NCBI GenBank assembly: GCA_964035545.1
Contig: OZ037766.1
Coordinates: 11,603,722-11,667,721 of the forward strand
Source: Bugula neritina
Lineage: Eukaryota > Bryozoa > Gymnolaemata > Cheilostomatida > Bugulidae
Direction: 5' to 3'
DNA: 64,000 bases
Shown: positions 36,873-48,813 of the stretch, in pieces
How positions within the stretch are numbered: the stretch's first letter is position 1
How the letters are laid out: each line of letters begins with the position of its first letter
Position numbers and translations under genes: made by a program
The notes under the pieces: generated by a model
The model's database searches: none
What the model saw: the letters and a program-made list of their open reading frames with translations, nothing else
Told to the model about the DNA's origin: nothing

Positions 36873-39800
36873 TTACCTGCTATGCTCTCTTGAAAATACT
36901 GCTCCAGGCAAAAGCTTAGGCTTCGGCTGTAACAAAAATAACATATTTTGTGGCTCGCACAATTTAGTTTTAATGAGCAAGTCTAATGGTAAAAAAAAAT
37001 TAAATAAAACTGCCAGTTTAGCTTTAGAGATGCTTCAAAATGTAATATCTAGTTACAAATTCAAGTGAAAATAAAAAAATTATAGAATAAACTAATGACT
37101 CTCACCATATCTTCCAACAAACGCTGGCAGCTGTAGCAGCAACTATCGTCATAACTATTGAGATCGCAACTCCTGTAAGATTAACATATATTTACAGAGC
37201 AACCATACTTGCCACAAAAAATAAAAAAATAAAATCACTTGGTGATCCATGCTTCTTTTGGACAAAGCAGGCCCTGCCATATAATCATGTGCTCAAATTC
37301 AGTCAGATATTTTATCAATAAAATTAGTTTAAATAACTCAATGGAAGACGACTCCTGTCACAAACAAAAAATTACTTTTTCAATTTCAAAAACTAGTTGA
37401 AGACAAGTGTGCACACAAAATTCATTTTAAAAAATATGTTTCAGTGAACCACTGCGAATGACATAAAGCTTGCCTAAACTTAGGAGGAATATTTTTATAG
37501 TTGGGACATTCCAGGACTTTCCCATTGTTCTGTATTGGATAAAGATCAATATGTAGCTACAAATATCATTAAAATTCCTAAGTAAAAAGCTAAAAGAATT
37601 TTCATTCAGTTTAAAAGCAAATATACTTGTTAATGAAAAGACAGCACATTACCCAATGCACATTATAATTCCAAATTACGAAAACATAGATGCATTAGTT
37701 AAATGACTGAAAATGACTAAAATAAAATGTGACTAGCACCTAGTACCAACAGTTCACTACCTGATCCTACTACACAACAGAGGAACTAAGAGATTCAATA
37801 TAAAGGTGCTGTACCGCTCTAATGAAGTAGAAATTTCACCAGCTGAACTAGCAGAGCTGTCAGACTTCCTGGAAGCTGCCAGCTGGTTTGTGTATCTCAC
37901 GGATTCTAAAGCAGATGATTCTGCAACTGATATGTCTAAGGGAGCCTAAAATTAGAGGATGGCTGATGAGCATCTTTACAAGAAACTAATGGTAGTACAA
38001 CTTATAATACAGTCTAGGTGTTGAAAAAATATATTTCATGAATAGCAACAATTATATAGCTATGCTAAATTTATTAGATACAATGATATAGATAAATTAA
38101 ATTATAGAACAATGCAAGGCTAGAAGTCATGGAAAGCGGAGTACACCAATTGGTCAAAAAGGAAAAAACAATTAAAAAAGTCAACTATAAAATATATTCA
38201 TAGCTGTGACTATCAATTTACTAAAATGGCAGTGAGAGCATCAAACATTTAATAAAGTTTTTAATAAAGAAATAAGATGAGGAGCAGACAGCATAGAAAT
38301 TGAGATGCTAATCGTACCAAACATAACATGCAAGGAGATGTAGTATTTCCATCTGCATCTGGCATAGAGACTTTACTGTTGCTTAATTTATCACCAGTTC
38401 TACAATATAACAATATTTGCAACAGAAATCTTTCAAGTTTAGGATGATGAAGCCTTAAAAGCTGCTTGGAAAATCCATAAAAGTACGAAAATTACACAAA
38501 GTAATAAGTAATACCACCGGCTTTTTGGAGAATTAGGACTTCAGGAATGTACCAGCTTTTAATATTTGGTATGTGGCTTGTCCTTGTTAACCCTACCACC
38601 CAGCTCTCATGAATAATGTACCGCGTAGAGGTGAAAAACGAAATGTTAAGGCAATTTCTTTTTGTTGATATGCAGTAGCACACTGATTATCATGATTATG
38701 ATTAACATAAGACTGTAACCCATCAAAATTATGAAAATTATTTTCTGACATGATTTCATGAATTTTCACACAAGTAACATCCCAACAACTGACTACACTC
38801 TTCTCCCAAAGTCATAGAAAAACGTTATTTACCAGGTAAAGAAATTTTAAAATAATAAAAACTCTCTCCTAAACATAGCTAAAAATGAATTTGAAGAACA
38901 AATTATTTCATTTTTGATTTTTGTAATTAGTGAAAGCTAAATCTTCTAGGTAGATTTGATTTAAACAATACCTTTTCATCTTCTGCTGCTATGAGAATTC
39001 GTAAATTAACATAATAAAATTAAGTAAATCTACATAGAGAAAAAATCTTAAAATTTATAGGACGAAAATTTCCAACAAGATATCATAAAATTTACAGACT
39101 TTGAAAACATCTCTCTGCACTACGAAAGTTTTGGAATCATACAGTGCTTGGCTTGATCCCCAACAAAATTTCTATTATCAGACTTTTGAGTCCTAATGTT
39201 GTAAAATGGTGGGACATTTGGCAGTTAGTCTCCATGTATCAGGGTCTTAAGATTAATAAAAACTGTGAAAATCTTATGAAAAGTAGAAATTGCGTTTATC
39301 ACTGGCAAATTAACTAGTTAATCAATTTGAAATTATTTTTTTCAAGAGAAGAATTAACAATTTTTCATTAGAAGTGTGGACATGCATGGAAAAAGAAAAA
39401 AAACAATTTTGTCAGTGAATTATTTGCATGAAAGTTATTTTGTCTGTCTCAAAATTTGAAGAGTTTTAACATGAAGCTGAATTTAAGCAGGTAGAAATAT
39501 TTCTACTAGGTCAAGTAGAGTTCAGATGTGGCAAACCTCATGATAGTAGAGACGGTGGAGGGAAACTCAGCTTGTAAACCACTGACAAAGGTCTCTGTAA
39601 GCTTTTCTATACTGGCACCACTGGTAGCCTATAATTAGTACATATGATTACATTTCCATAAAATGACGTCAAATTAATTCAGTAGCTACTGTAATATTTT
39701 GCTAAAATTTTGGCTTTCAGCTACTTTTCAAGACTTAGCGTTTATTTCACTGTTATAAATCCATAGTTACTTGTTATTTGTTAAAACATATGACCTTAAT

Positions 39801-42800
39801 GTTGATGACTTTTTTAATGTCAGAGAAAAATTGAAACTATAAAGAGAATATGCTTCAACAACTAATTTCCTAATATAAATGACAATACAAAAATATATAA
39901 TTTTGCAAAGACACTATCTGCTGAAGTAATTAGAAAATAAAATGTTTGTAGATAAAATTGCCTTGAATTTTTAAAAAAAAAAATCAAAATTGATAATCAG
40001 GTTAAATTAATTGTAAATGTAACCATGTGGCTGTGATGTTTCATCCCACCTTTGTGGTGAATGTTGGAACTACAAGCGGATCCAAGCCATAGAACCTGTT
40101 GTACATAGTCACCTCCTTGCTTGTAAACTCTCTCATAGGTCTTATTAGCAGCAGCTGGTCATATCTGTCGTCTATCAAAGACTACAGTACAATCGACGCA
40201 AAGTGTGAGCTTGAGAAGGTTTATTTTATAATGCTGAATGGGTCCACAAATTTGCTTGCGCCTTACCTGATTAGATAAGTTTAAATAAACATTGCAGCAA
40301 AAATCTAAAAGTTGTCATCAGGCTGTCCAAATTTTGAAAGGTTGATGAATTGTGAATAGGGGAAATAAGTTTATCTTCTGGTTTTATATAGCTTACATTA
40401 TAGTTAATAAAGTTAGTTAAGACAGATAGAATATTTCACACAAAACCTCAAAAATGAAATATAAATAGGAAAATGTACATTAGCATTAATTCAGTTTATT
40501 AATTCCAACATAAATAAACATAAACCAACATTTTCAAAAGTTGATACACGGAGAAATTTTGTCACATTACTGGTTCTGTTTTTAAATCACTTGTTGAAAT
40601 GCATCACCTATTTTACCAAACATTAAAGTAATATAACAGCCCAGCTGTTCCATAATAAACTGATAAATGTATTTTAGAATAACTGGAAACAAAGGAGACA
40701 ACTTACAGTGTCATATGCTATATGTGCTCCTTTTCCTTGGGCCATACTAGAAAGCAGAGCCACAGAAAGTCTACTAGATGTATCACCAATTATGACCTTT
40801 GAATAACCTTGACTTTTAGCAACTTCAGAGATCAACTGCTGCCTGCATAATTTAAATACATAGGCAAGTATCAACGCAAGTCCAGAAGCTGTTGTTTATT
40901 ATATTAGAAGCGCATTTCCTTTAAAAGCACCCGATACAAAAATATTGCACAAGTGCTTTCATCACATACATACAAAGCAATGCAACACAATAGAAAGCTA
41001 TAAAGCTATATTCTCAAGAGGCATATTAATATGAACACATTTACTCTTGTTCAGAATGGCATTACAGTTTACTAGATAAAATGATAACACAACTCCTAAA
41101 ATTGATATATATCGAGATCAAATGTGAATGAACATTACAAAAAACTATTTTTCTGTTTCTATACCTTTAGATGTCCATGGCAAAACCCACCAAATGTGTT
41201 AGAAATACGCTGAGGTACATATAGTTTCTGTATAGGCTTCAGTAATATTCAGCTTAGGTCACTATCGATACTGAAATTTCAAGACTTCCGACCAGCAAAG
41301 CATCAATTAAGTTTACATATTGTTAGTGTGCCAGTATTGTAGTCAAGAAGAACAATTACACTACAAGTGTACATACCTTAAAATAATTTAAGACACATTG
41401 TCTCAACATGTGATCATAATCTGCATTTTACAACTTAGGAGTATATTGTGTAGCTGCATAGTGTAAGTATATATGCTGCTGCTGTAACCAGTTGTGATAC
41501 ACGCTGACAGATAATGCTGCCTACAGAAACGCTGCTCACCGCAGGGTCTTGAGAAACTGCTCCTTTGCAGTTATTGTCTGAACAGAATCAAACAGCTGCT
41601 GCAGTCTCTCTTGGCTAGTCTTAACTTCTGCATTGTTCTGTCCGAGAAAAGTGGTATCTGAAAATTCTTCCGAAAAAACCTAAAATTTGAAAAATATGAC
41701 CAACTTTTATTTGCAAGAGCCAAGAATACAACCTGACAAAATTAGAGAACTTACATTTAGTTCAAATTTTGTAGACAGTGTGCTATGTATTTGCAAAATT
41801 ATTTGTGTTAGCAATTTTTACTAAATCAAATGCATTCCAAGCAGTTCAGCAATAAGCTTAGCAAACAATTCTCTTTAGATGTTACAATCATCTATTACAC
41901 TGGCGTTAGAAAATCAGTCATGTTGTAAAACTCTCTGCTCAATCATTAGGTATTCTACTAGTACTAATATAACAATCAGTAGAATCTTCAGCTTTTTTAG
42001 ACGAAAACTACAGCACAATATTTTAGAATTATAAAACAAAATATAAAATAAACATTTTTCTAATATTTCTAATAGGTTTTACAAAAAATCATAAAATGTA
42101 CCTGCTATCTATTAGAAACAAGCCTTAATAACCTTGGAAAATAACATGACATTTAGAAAGAAATTGAAGATGGATTATTAGTGTTGATTGAAATAGACAG
42201 GTACAAAAAATTACCTGTTCCAACTTGATGATATGGTGCTCATATCCACTGTCCATGAACAGCTCACTTATTCTGTCAACAATTCTTTGTCTATCTTCAT
42301 TCGAATGGCCAAGTACTGCTCCTTCTATAATTTTTCAACAAACATAGTATCCCGCACCAAAACATATTCTATATATCATCAATCATTCAACAACTTTACA
42401 TTCACAGATATAATTATATAAAAAAGTAAATAAGGTTCTTTTCAAGCATGAAATTACATTAATTTGCTTTTGCCTGTTTTGCTTGCCTTCTGAAGTATTT
42501 GGTATCTTTAAAGTTGAATATATACACAAATACACAGAACCTAAAGATTAAAACAACATTGAAACATCAAATTCCTAAACAAAACATAAAATGCATAAGA
42601 AAAAATATTTCAAATGACTCGACGCCTAAACATTTTGAAAAACAACACCTTTGAATTTGTGCCTTATTCGTAGCCTGAATGACTTACTGCTATCAACAGC
42701 AGTAAGCTTTGCTCCATATCAAATATTCAAAAGTACCCTAAAACTAGTTGATTAGCAGTAATTAAAGCCTCACCATCTACGTAAATCAATCCAGGAACAA

Positions 42801-44314
42801 AACGCAATTTCTTCTGAGCTCTGACACTTTTGCCCTAGAAAAGACAAGACCCGCAATCATCAAAAGCATAGATGAAAGAGCTATTATTAATTCTCCTCTC
42901 TGGTTTCTATTAAATACTAACTAATGATATGGAACCTTGAGAATTCAGCAACCACAAGCAGGAAGAACAAAATATAAACATTTGGCATTATCCATCTATC
43001 TACCACAACTGTTGTCAAAAATTGGCAATATTCTTGTGCCAGCCATTCACACGAGTTTACAGTATTTTTTCCCTAGATTCACATGAAAATACAACTTGAA
43101 ACACTGACTGTAAACTCACCTCCTTCACCAGATGTAACATTGCCGTAGAGGCCTGGCCCCCGGAGAAGGCTACTAGCACTTTCTCACCATCTCTAATAAT
43201 CTTTGACTTGCCAAAAGCAGATCTAAACTTGTGCGTGCAGTACATAAGGAAACACTCTCTGCATAATGAAGAATGTTCAGTTAAAAATTAATCAAGAAAC
43301 ACTTTTTGGCTCTGTAGTTTATAACCAGACTATGCAAAGCAATAAATTCATTGAAAGGTGAATTACTAGCTATCAGATAGTACCTCATAAAAATTCATGC
43401 AAGTTTGTGGTCACTATCCCTGTGAGAACCCCTGATGAAAAGGGTTTTTGTTAAATCAAGCTAAGGACTTATTCGGATGGGGCACAAGAGCAATTATGAC
43501 TGGATGCTCTTCCTAACATCACCAATGGCCTTTGTCGGGTTTGAGCCGATGACTTCGTGCTTACTAGGCAAACGCTCTAACAACTAGACCACAGCTACTC
43601 ATGGCCTTGGATTTTATAATAGATTTTTATGTTCTTAAAACAGATTAACTGCAAACTATATGGTCTTCTTGAAAATATTTCATAAAACTAGAAATTTTCA
43701 TATAAAATCATTGATTGATGACAGCAACAAATGTTTTGGTAAAATAAACAAATAACAAATAAAAGGTCATGACAAAACTATCAACACATTCTAGGAGTTG
43801 CATGCCCTAACTAAAAAGTAAATCAGCCTCAACTGTAAAAAATATATATTCCATTTGCATTAAATGGTGCTACGTTTCTTTTCTTAAAATCAATGTTAAA
43901 TTTGCTTATATATTTCAGTGAGTTCAGTATAAAAAGTGTCCTACAATAAAAATACGAGAAAACTTACCTGCAAAACGCATCATTAACTCGTATCACAACT
44001 TGCGGGCTCTTGACTTTGCATTTCATACAGATAGTTGCCTTATAACTGCAGAAAAAAAGTTTCCCATTGTTGTTCCTCTTTAAATATAGCATTTGATATA
44101 ATTATAGAATAAAACTAAGTAGCAGGCTTGTCTAACATCTTGAAATGCGAGCAAATGTTTTGTTGTCTATTATTATTGAGAAGACGACTCCAGAACCTAG
44201 GCTAAAAACTATTATCGTGAATGAGAAAATTTTTTATTCAAGTTCTGTATTAGCTTACCTTTCATTATTAATCTTTAAATAAGATAAACCTCCATCTTCA
44301 AGAGACGTGCACAT
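36873..44314 (-). CDS. CTU2: cytoplasmic tRNA 2-thiolation protein 2 (CTU2/NCS2)
   Basis: Thirteen minus-strand exons join in frame to 425 residues: 44314-44259, 44045-43968, 43258-43120, 42834-42774, 42324-42215, 41679-41540, 40842-40707, 40181-40050, 39628-39537, 38399-38318, 37945-37815, 37172-37106 and 36926-36873. CTU2 pairs with CTU1 (NCS6) to thiolate wobble U34 of tRNA-Lys, -Glu and -Gln in the cytosol, using sulfur carried by URM1. Family marks are Cys25-X2-Cys28 and Cys44-X2-Cys47, THKFR..FGK, the PP-loop-like SGGQAS (77-82), RFVPGLIYVD, TAKEQFLKTLR, GYSKVIIGDTSSRL, IRPMREFTSKEV, EFPSTVSTI, and CxxC pairs at 338-341 and 398-401. The PP-loop has Gln-Ala where catalytic CTU1 has Lys-Asp, as usual for the non-catalytic partner. 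The last exon either stops at TAA 36873 or is spliced (GTAAGG donor at 36876) to an unidentified exon. Confidence 0.9.
43417..43600 (-). repeat. tRNA-related SINE-like repeat, copy 2
   Basis: Read on the minus strand it begins with a tRNA-like head: TGGTCTAGTTGTTAGAGC (good A box), then 25 bp on GGCTCAAACCC (B-box-like), followed by a tRNA-unrelated body with GGAAGAGCATCCAGTC and AAAACCC..TTTTCATCAGGG. It aligns with 14677-14862 along its length, which supports a SINE family. It lies in CTU2 intron 2. Confidence 0.7.
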
Positions 44315-45599
44315 GCTTATAAAATGTCTGAGAATATCTAAAAACACAAATAAAACTATATTAATAATTATAACAAAAAAACTGCTTCTAAAATATAAAT
44401 CAAATTTGAATTGCAAAAAATAATAGCAGTAGACTGTTGGAAGTTATAGGAGTAGTAGACCTAGATTTTCAGTTATACTAATCAAACTGAAAACAAATAC
44501 TTGTTTTGGGTACATTGAAAATTGATAGTAGTAATATTGGCTTTGCACAATTTCAACTAGACTTTTTTTCACATTGTCATAGTTGGCACATTCCTAGACA
44601 ACAGTATTGATAAATACGAATAGACAATGACAGGTGAGTGGATTCCTTCTACAAACACAATTTCATGTTGAATCCATGTTGGTAAGTCAATAAACATTAT
44701 GAAAACATGGCCATGTTTGCCTATAAAATACATAACATTGTAAATCATCATATATGTATACTGCTGTAGAACATAGTCAAGTGTCAAACATCTAACTGTT
44801 TTATTTTTAGAAATATCACAGCTTTTACCAAGATTAAAAAGCGAATATTGTCAAAGAAGTTGCATGGTGACATTTTGTGCCAATGACCAAAAAGAATTGC
44901 CAATATTTGCATAAACATTGAGCCATGAGACTATTACTATCTCAAGTTCTTTTTATACCAATGCTGAAATATCTCAAACACGCAGACAATCTGATAATCA
45001 ATATGCCTCGCAATAATCAATATGCATGGCCCCTTAATAGTCAAATTTCACACTGTTAATAATACCTGTGATGAGAAATAAATAAGAAAACTATTAATAC
45101 ATGAAGCTAAGAACCTGGTGCTAAACATTAGAACAGAGTCATGCTACGGTATTCCATAAAAGATGTAACAGCAATGCCATCAATTTTCTTTATTTCAGAT
45201 CCCACTTATAATGCAGAATATATCATTGTAATTGTTATATATATATTGGCTAGAAAATAATATAACTTACTACAAACTTCAAGCAGCACAGAAACAAATG
45301 CTGACTGCAGAAACAAGGAATGCAGTATGAGATCAGAGCGACCAAAATTTGAGTTTATACATATACTCATAGCTTAAAGTTATTCAACTAACTCAAAAGA
45401 AATTTATTCAAACTACCATTATAATTATTGTTGAAACTTATATTTACAGTTATTGTAAGCCAAACTATATTTTTATATTGTTTTCTTTTTTAGTTTTACA
45501 ATGATAATTACAACCATCATTCTTATGACTGTAAATACAAGTATTTCGTCATTAGACTTAGTATAAGTAATTATATAACATAAATTTTATAATAATAAT
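44315..45599. other. upstream of CTU2, nothing recognised
   Basis: AT-rich DNA that should hold the CTU2 promoter and 5' UTR. A minus-strand frame at 44569-44787 (72 codons) resembles nothing known. No repeats or RNA genes were recognised. Confidence 0.45.
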
Positions 45600-46900
45600 G
45601 ACTATAAGTATACTAACTACGAAAGTAACAGTATGAATGCAAAATTAGCATAACTATTAGCTGTAAGACTGAGTGTAACCACTATGCATATGGGTATCAA
45701 TATAACTATGAGTATGACTATCTGTATAAAACCCAATGCGAGTGCCAGGACTGTCAGCATGGGCATTATCATAGCTATCAGTTACTGTTATGACCATCGG
45801 TACCGCTATCACTATGACTATCACTACGACTATTACTATGATTATGAGTAGCTGCACGTTGATACTATGATACTTAATCTCAAGTATTGATAAAATTAAA
45901 AATGCTACTACTACTATTAGTATAAGTTTTATGACATCAGTATTGTATGAGCATGACTGTATGAGTATCATGATCAGTCACTGTCAGGGAGAAAATAGAA
46001 GTAGTCAACTACTAGTAGTACTACTAGTACTACTACTACTATATTTAGTTTTACTGCATTGAAATTAGCAGCTACACTTACTCTGGCTTACAGTGATACA
46101 ACTTAACTTTGATGAATAATATTTGAATAAAACATAAACTTGAAGTTGATGAAATAATGATTATGGTGAATAAGATAAACTGGTGAAGTCATGAACAAAA
46201 TGGTGAATGAGTCAAACTCAATGACAATCTCAAGCTGAGTCCCTGATGGCTGATACTGATAGTCAATGTCAGTGATCAGACATCATCATTATGATTAGTA
46301 CGAGTATCAGTATGACTGATGACTTACCCTTAGACTATTACTTTTACTATAACATTACTATAAGTATATAACTATGGATATGAGTAAATTACTATTAGTA
46401 TTAGTATAAGACTTAGAGTTAGTTGAAAAGCAGAAATTTAAATGGAAGTTAGAAGTAGAAGTAGAAGTAAACTGTAAGTGTAAAGGCTAAAAGTAAAAGT
46501 AAAAATAAAGCTTAGGCCAAAAGCGCATAGTGATATTCATCTCATCTCATCTAATTAATCTCACTCGGAGCGCTTTGGCTCCTTTATCGAGATGCAGTGG
46601 TGTATGAACACTAATCTAATACTAATAGTAAATGTAATACTGATACTAATAGTCATTATCATTATGATTAAGTCAATGCAATTGTCATATTCATATTGAT
46701 ATTGAATAGATGCTTGAAGTTGAAGGTGATAGTAAATGTAATACTAATAGTAATACTGACTTGAATAAATGTAATGCACTTACACTTACAGTAACACTAC
46801 TACTAATAGTAATACTAATAGTAATAATAAATGTAATACACTAAATCTAATTTACTGCTAATAGTAATAGTAATACTAGATTCAGATTGAGATGAATTCT
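45600..46900. repeat. cryptic satellite block 2
   Basis: Dense with words such as ACTAATAGTAATACTAATAG, TATGACTATCACTA and CATATTGATATTG, in both orientations. The minus-strand frame at 45657-45971 is a product of this simple sequence. Same word set as 840-2060 and 60690-61030. Confidence 0.65.
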
Positions 46901-47330
46901 TGAAAATAAAATTAAATCAAAATGACCCTAGGCCTAGGGTTAGACTTAGTAACTACTATTTTGTGTTATTGTTATAATATCAATTGTATTTGTGACAAAT
47001 AGTCATATTGCAATTATTAAAGTATGGTGGACATTATGATTATTATCTTTTATGATAATGCTATAAACTCATAATGATAATGGTAAAGGTAACAAATGGC
47101 AATGCAAAATTACAGCAGTTGCACCACGATGACGACTACAGGAAACTTGTTAAAAATGATATGAACTTGAAACCGACAAAACTGTGAAATATCGCTTGAA
47201 GCAGCATCACATTGAGGCGACGGAGTACAGCATTCGCATGTTATTGCCGTTCGAACTCAAAATTCCGAAATCCAAACTGGGGAGCCCCAAACCACCGCAC
47301 TCAGCGACCACCAATATTTAATAGTACTAA

Positions 47331-47415
47331 TTAGTCTAGAAGTAACTTCCCAAAAAGTGCTCAAAAAATTGGCTTATTACACTTTACTAGGTGGCCACTT
47401 AAAAAAAATTGTTTC
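47331..47415 (-). repeat. inverted copy of repeat module (see 60238)
   Basis: Read on the minus strand it gives GGCCACC, AAGTGTAATAAG, then GTTACTTCTAGACTAA and on to TTATTA-like sequence. The plus strand at 60238-60320 has the same order. It lies between satellite block 2 and the gypsy insertion. The remainder of 46901-47522 has nothing recognised. Confidence 0.55.
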
Positions 47416-47522
47416 TAGATCAGAATTTTGTGCTGATTCTGAATCTACAAACTCTAGAATTTTATCTCTACCCAAACTCAAGTAATGGCAAAAAACAAAT
47501 CGACATCTTGGATGGGTGATAA

Positions 47523-47828
47523 TGTGGTGGTTCGTGGAACTACCAGCAGCACAACATGTAGGGTCGCGTAATTGACCCGGAACAATGGATAGCCAATTAG
47601 CGTAGTTGATAGTTAGCAGCAATTGTAGTTTCCCGCTGCTAACTCAGTCGAAGCTAGAGTGTGAAATAGATTAGATGTGTAACTTGTTAGAAATAATGTA
47701 TCGTGTTTTTATAATGTATAGTTGTGTATAAAATATACTCGTTCACTCGACTTAGCCTGGTGCAGTTCTATACTAGATAAATAGACTCTCTGGATAGCAT
47801 ATCAACCCTAAATCTGAAAATCTTAACA
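47523..47828 (+). repeat. gypsy 5' LTR
   Basis: Starts TGTGGTGGTTCG and ends AATCTTAACA. Compared by eye with 54723-55028 it differs only at 47621 (A here, G in the 3' LTR). A TATA box (TATAAAATA, 47727-47735) gives the likely U3 promoter, with the RNA start expected about 25-30 bp downstream. Confidence 0.97.
47727..47735 (+). promoter_or_regulatory. LTR TATA box
   Basis: TATAAAATA in the 5' LTR, about 95 bp before its end. The same site is at 54927-54935 in the 3' LTR. Inference from consensus. Confidence 0.6.
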
Positions 47829-47829
47829 G

Positions 47830-47847
47830 TGGTGGCAGCGGTGGGAT
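47830..47847 (+). promoter_or_regulatory. primer-binding site, tRNA-Leu
   Basis: One base after the LTR lies TGGTGGCAGCGGTGGGAT, complementary to an 18-nt tRNA 3' end ATCCCACCGCTGCCACCA. That is the T-arm/acceptor end of a eukaryotic tRNA-Leu isoacceptor as I know it. It would prime minus-strand DNA synthesis. Confidence 0.85.
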
Positions 47848-47859
47848 AGTGCATCCAAG

Positions 47860-48813
47860 ATGGAGACTGAAAATGCTGGAACTCAACCACCGGCAATCGA
47901 AGGTGAGCGTAGAGACAATGCTGTAGAGACAATGCCTGTTAACCATGTAGTAGAAGAGCGAAGGGTTCCGCGAGAACTAGCTGAAGACCGCTACAGGTTA
48001 AAGGCGCCCACCTTCACGGGTGAAGAGGAGGTGGAACAATTTATCCAAGAGTTTAGCGACGTAATGGACGTCGCTCAGTGGCCCCCTAGGGTGGCCTTGC
48101 TGAAGCTTAGAATGGCATTGATGGACAAAGCCAAGCCCTACGGGCTGGGTGTAGACATTGATAATATCTTTGCTTCTCTGCGGGCCCGCTTTGGCCTCTC
48201 TGCTACAGATGCCAGGGCCCGATTGCAGAGGTTGCGGCGTGATCCCCGCACCCCGCTGCGGGAGCATGCCGCCGCGGTCATGAAGCTGGCACAGATCGCG
48301 TACAGCGACTTGCCCCCAGTCAACCGCGAGAGGTACACCCTCGACGCTTTCATAGCATCTGTCGACGATCTGGGTCTCCACCACCAGTTTCTAGCTAGGG
48401 GAGTCACCACCGTTGAAGATGCTCTGACTGAGGGGGAAGCTTACCTCCTAGCTAATCAAATGCATAAAAGTCGCGGAAGCTCCCGCCAAGTGGAGATAGA
48501 CCGCGCAGACACGGCCGCGGGACAAGGGGAGGAAACCCCCGCCGCGGCTGCCGTGTCCCAGTTGGCGACGGCATCAAAAGTCACTCAACTGACGGACATG
48601 CTAGCCAAGCTGATAGCAACACTGACACCACAAAACCCAGTGAGTACCGCCCCTGAGCCCATGCGGCCATCGGCGCCGCCACAGGGAGAAACAGTCAGTT
48701 TTTGCTGGGAGTGCGGAAATCAAGGACATTTCCGCCGATATTGTCCCTTCCTAAATCAGGGGTTAAACTACCGCGGCCCGCAGATGTTCCCACCTTCCGC
48801 GGGCCGACGATGA
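47860..48813 (+). CDS. gag: gypsy Gag
   Basis: A 317-residue capsid/nucleocapsid precursor starting at the first ATG after the primer site. The central part has the retrotransposon Gag (capsid-like) fold features, for example FTGEEEVEQFIQEFSDV and a following helix-rich region. One CCHC zinc knuckle near residues 284-297 (CWECGNQGHFRRYC, CX2CX4HX4C) would bind the genomic RNA. Its last 112 bp overlap the pol frame, which lies in the -1 frame, so Gag-Pol is probably made by frameshifting within 48702-48813. The sequence G-TTA-AAC at 48762-48768 resembles known slippery sites but does not match perfectly. Confidence 0.93.
   Translation: METENAGTQPPAIEGERRDNAVETMPVNHVVEERRVPRELAEDRYRLKAPTFTGEEEVEQFIQEFSDVMDVAQWPPRVALLKLRMALMDKAKPYGLGVDIDNIFASLRARFGLSATDARARLQRLRRDPRTPLREHAAAVMKLAQIAYSDLPPVNRERYTLDAFIASVDDLGLHHQFLARGVTTVEDALTEGEAYLLANQMHKSRGSSRQVEIDRADTAAGQGEETPAAAAVSQLATASKVTQLTDMLAKLIATLTPQNPVSTAPEPMRPSAPPQGETVSFCWECGNQGHFRRYCPFLNQGLNYRGPQMFPPSAGRR

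Noticed and set aside
47377-47622. 81-codon minus-strand frame
   Set aside because: It crosses the 5' LTR boundary, so it is an accidental fusion of flank and LTR.
47998-48410. Two minus-strand frames of 128 and 90 codons opposite gag
   Set aside because: Shadows of the GC-rich gag coding strand in two different frames; neither has a recognisable domain.
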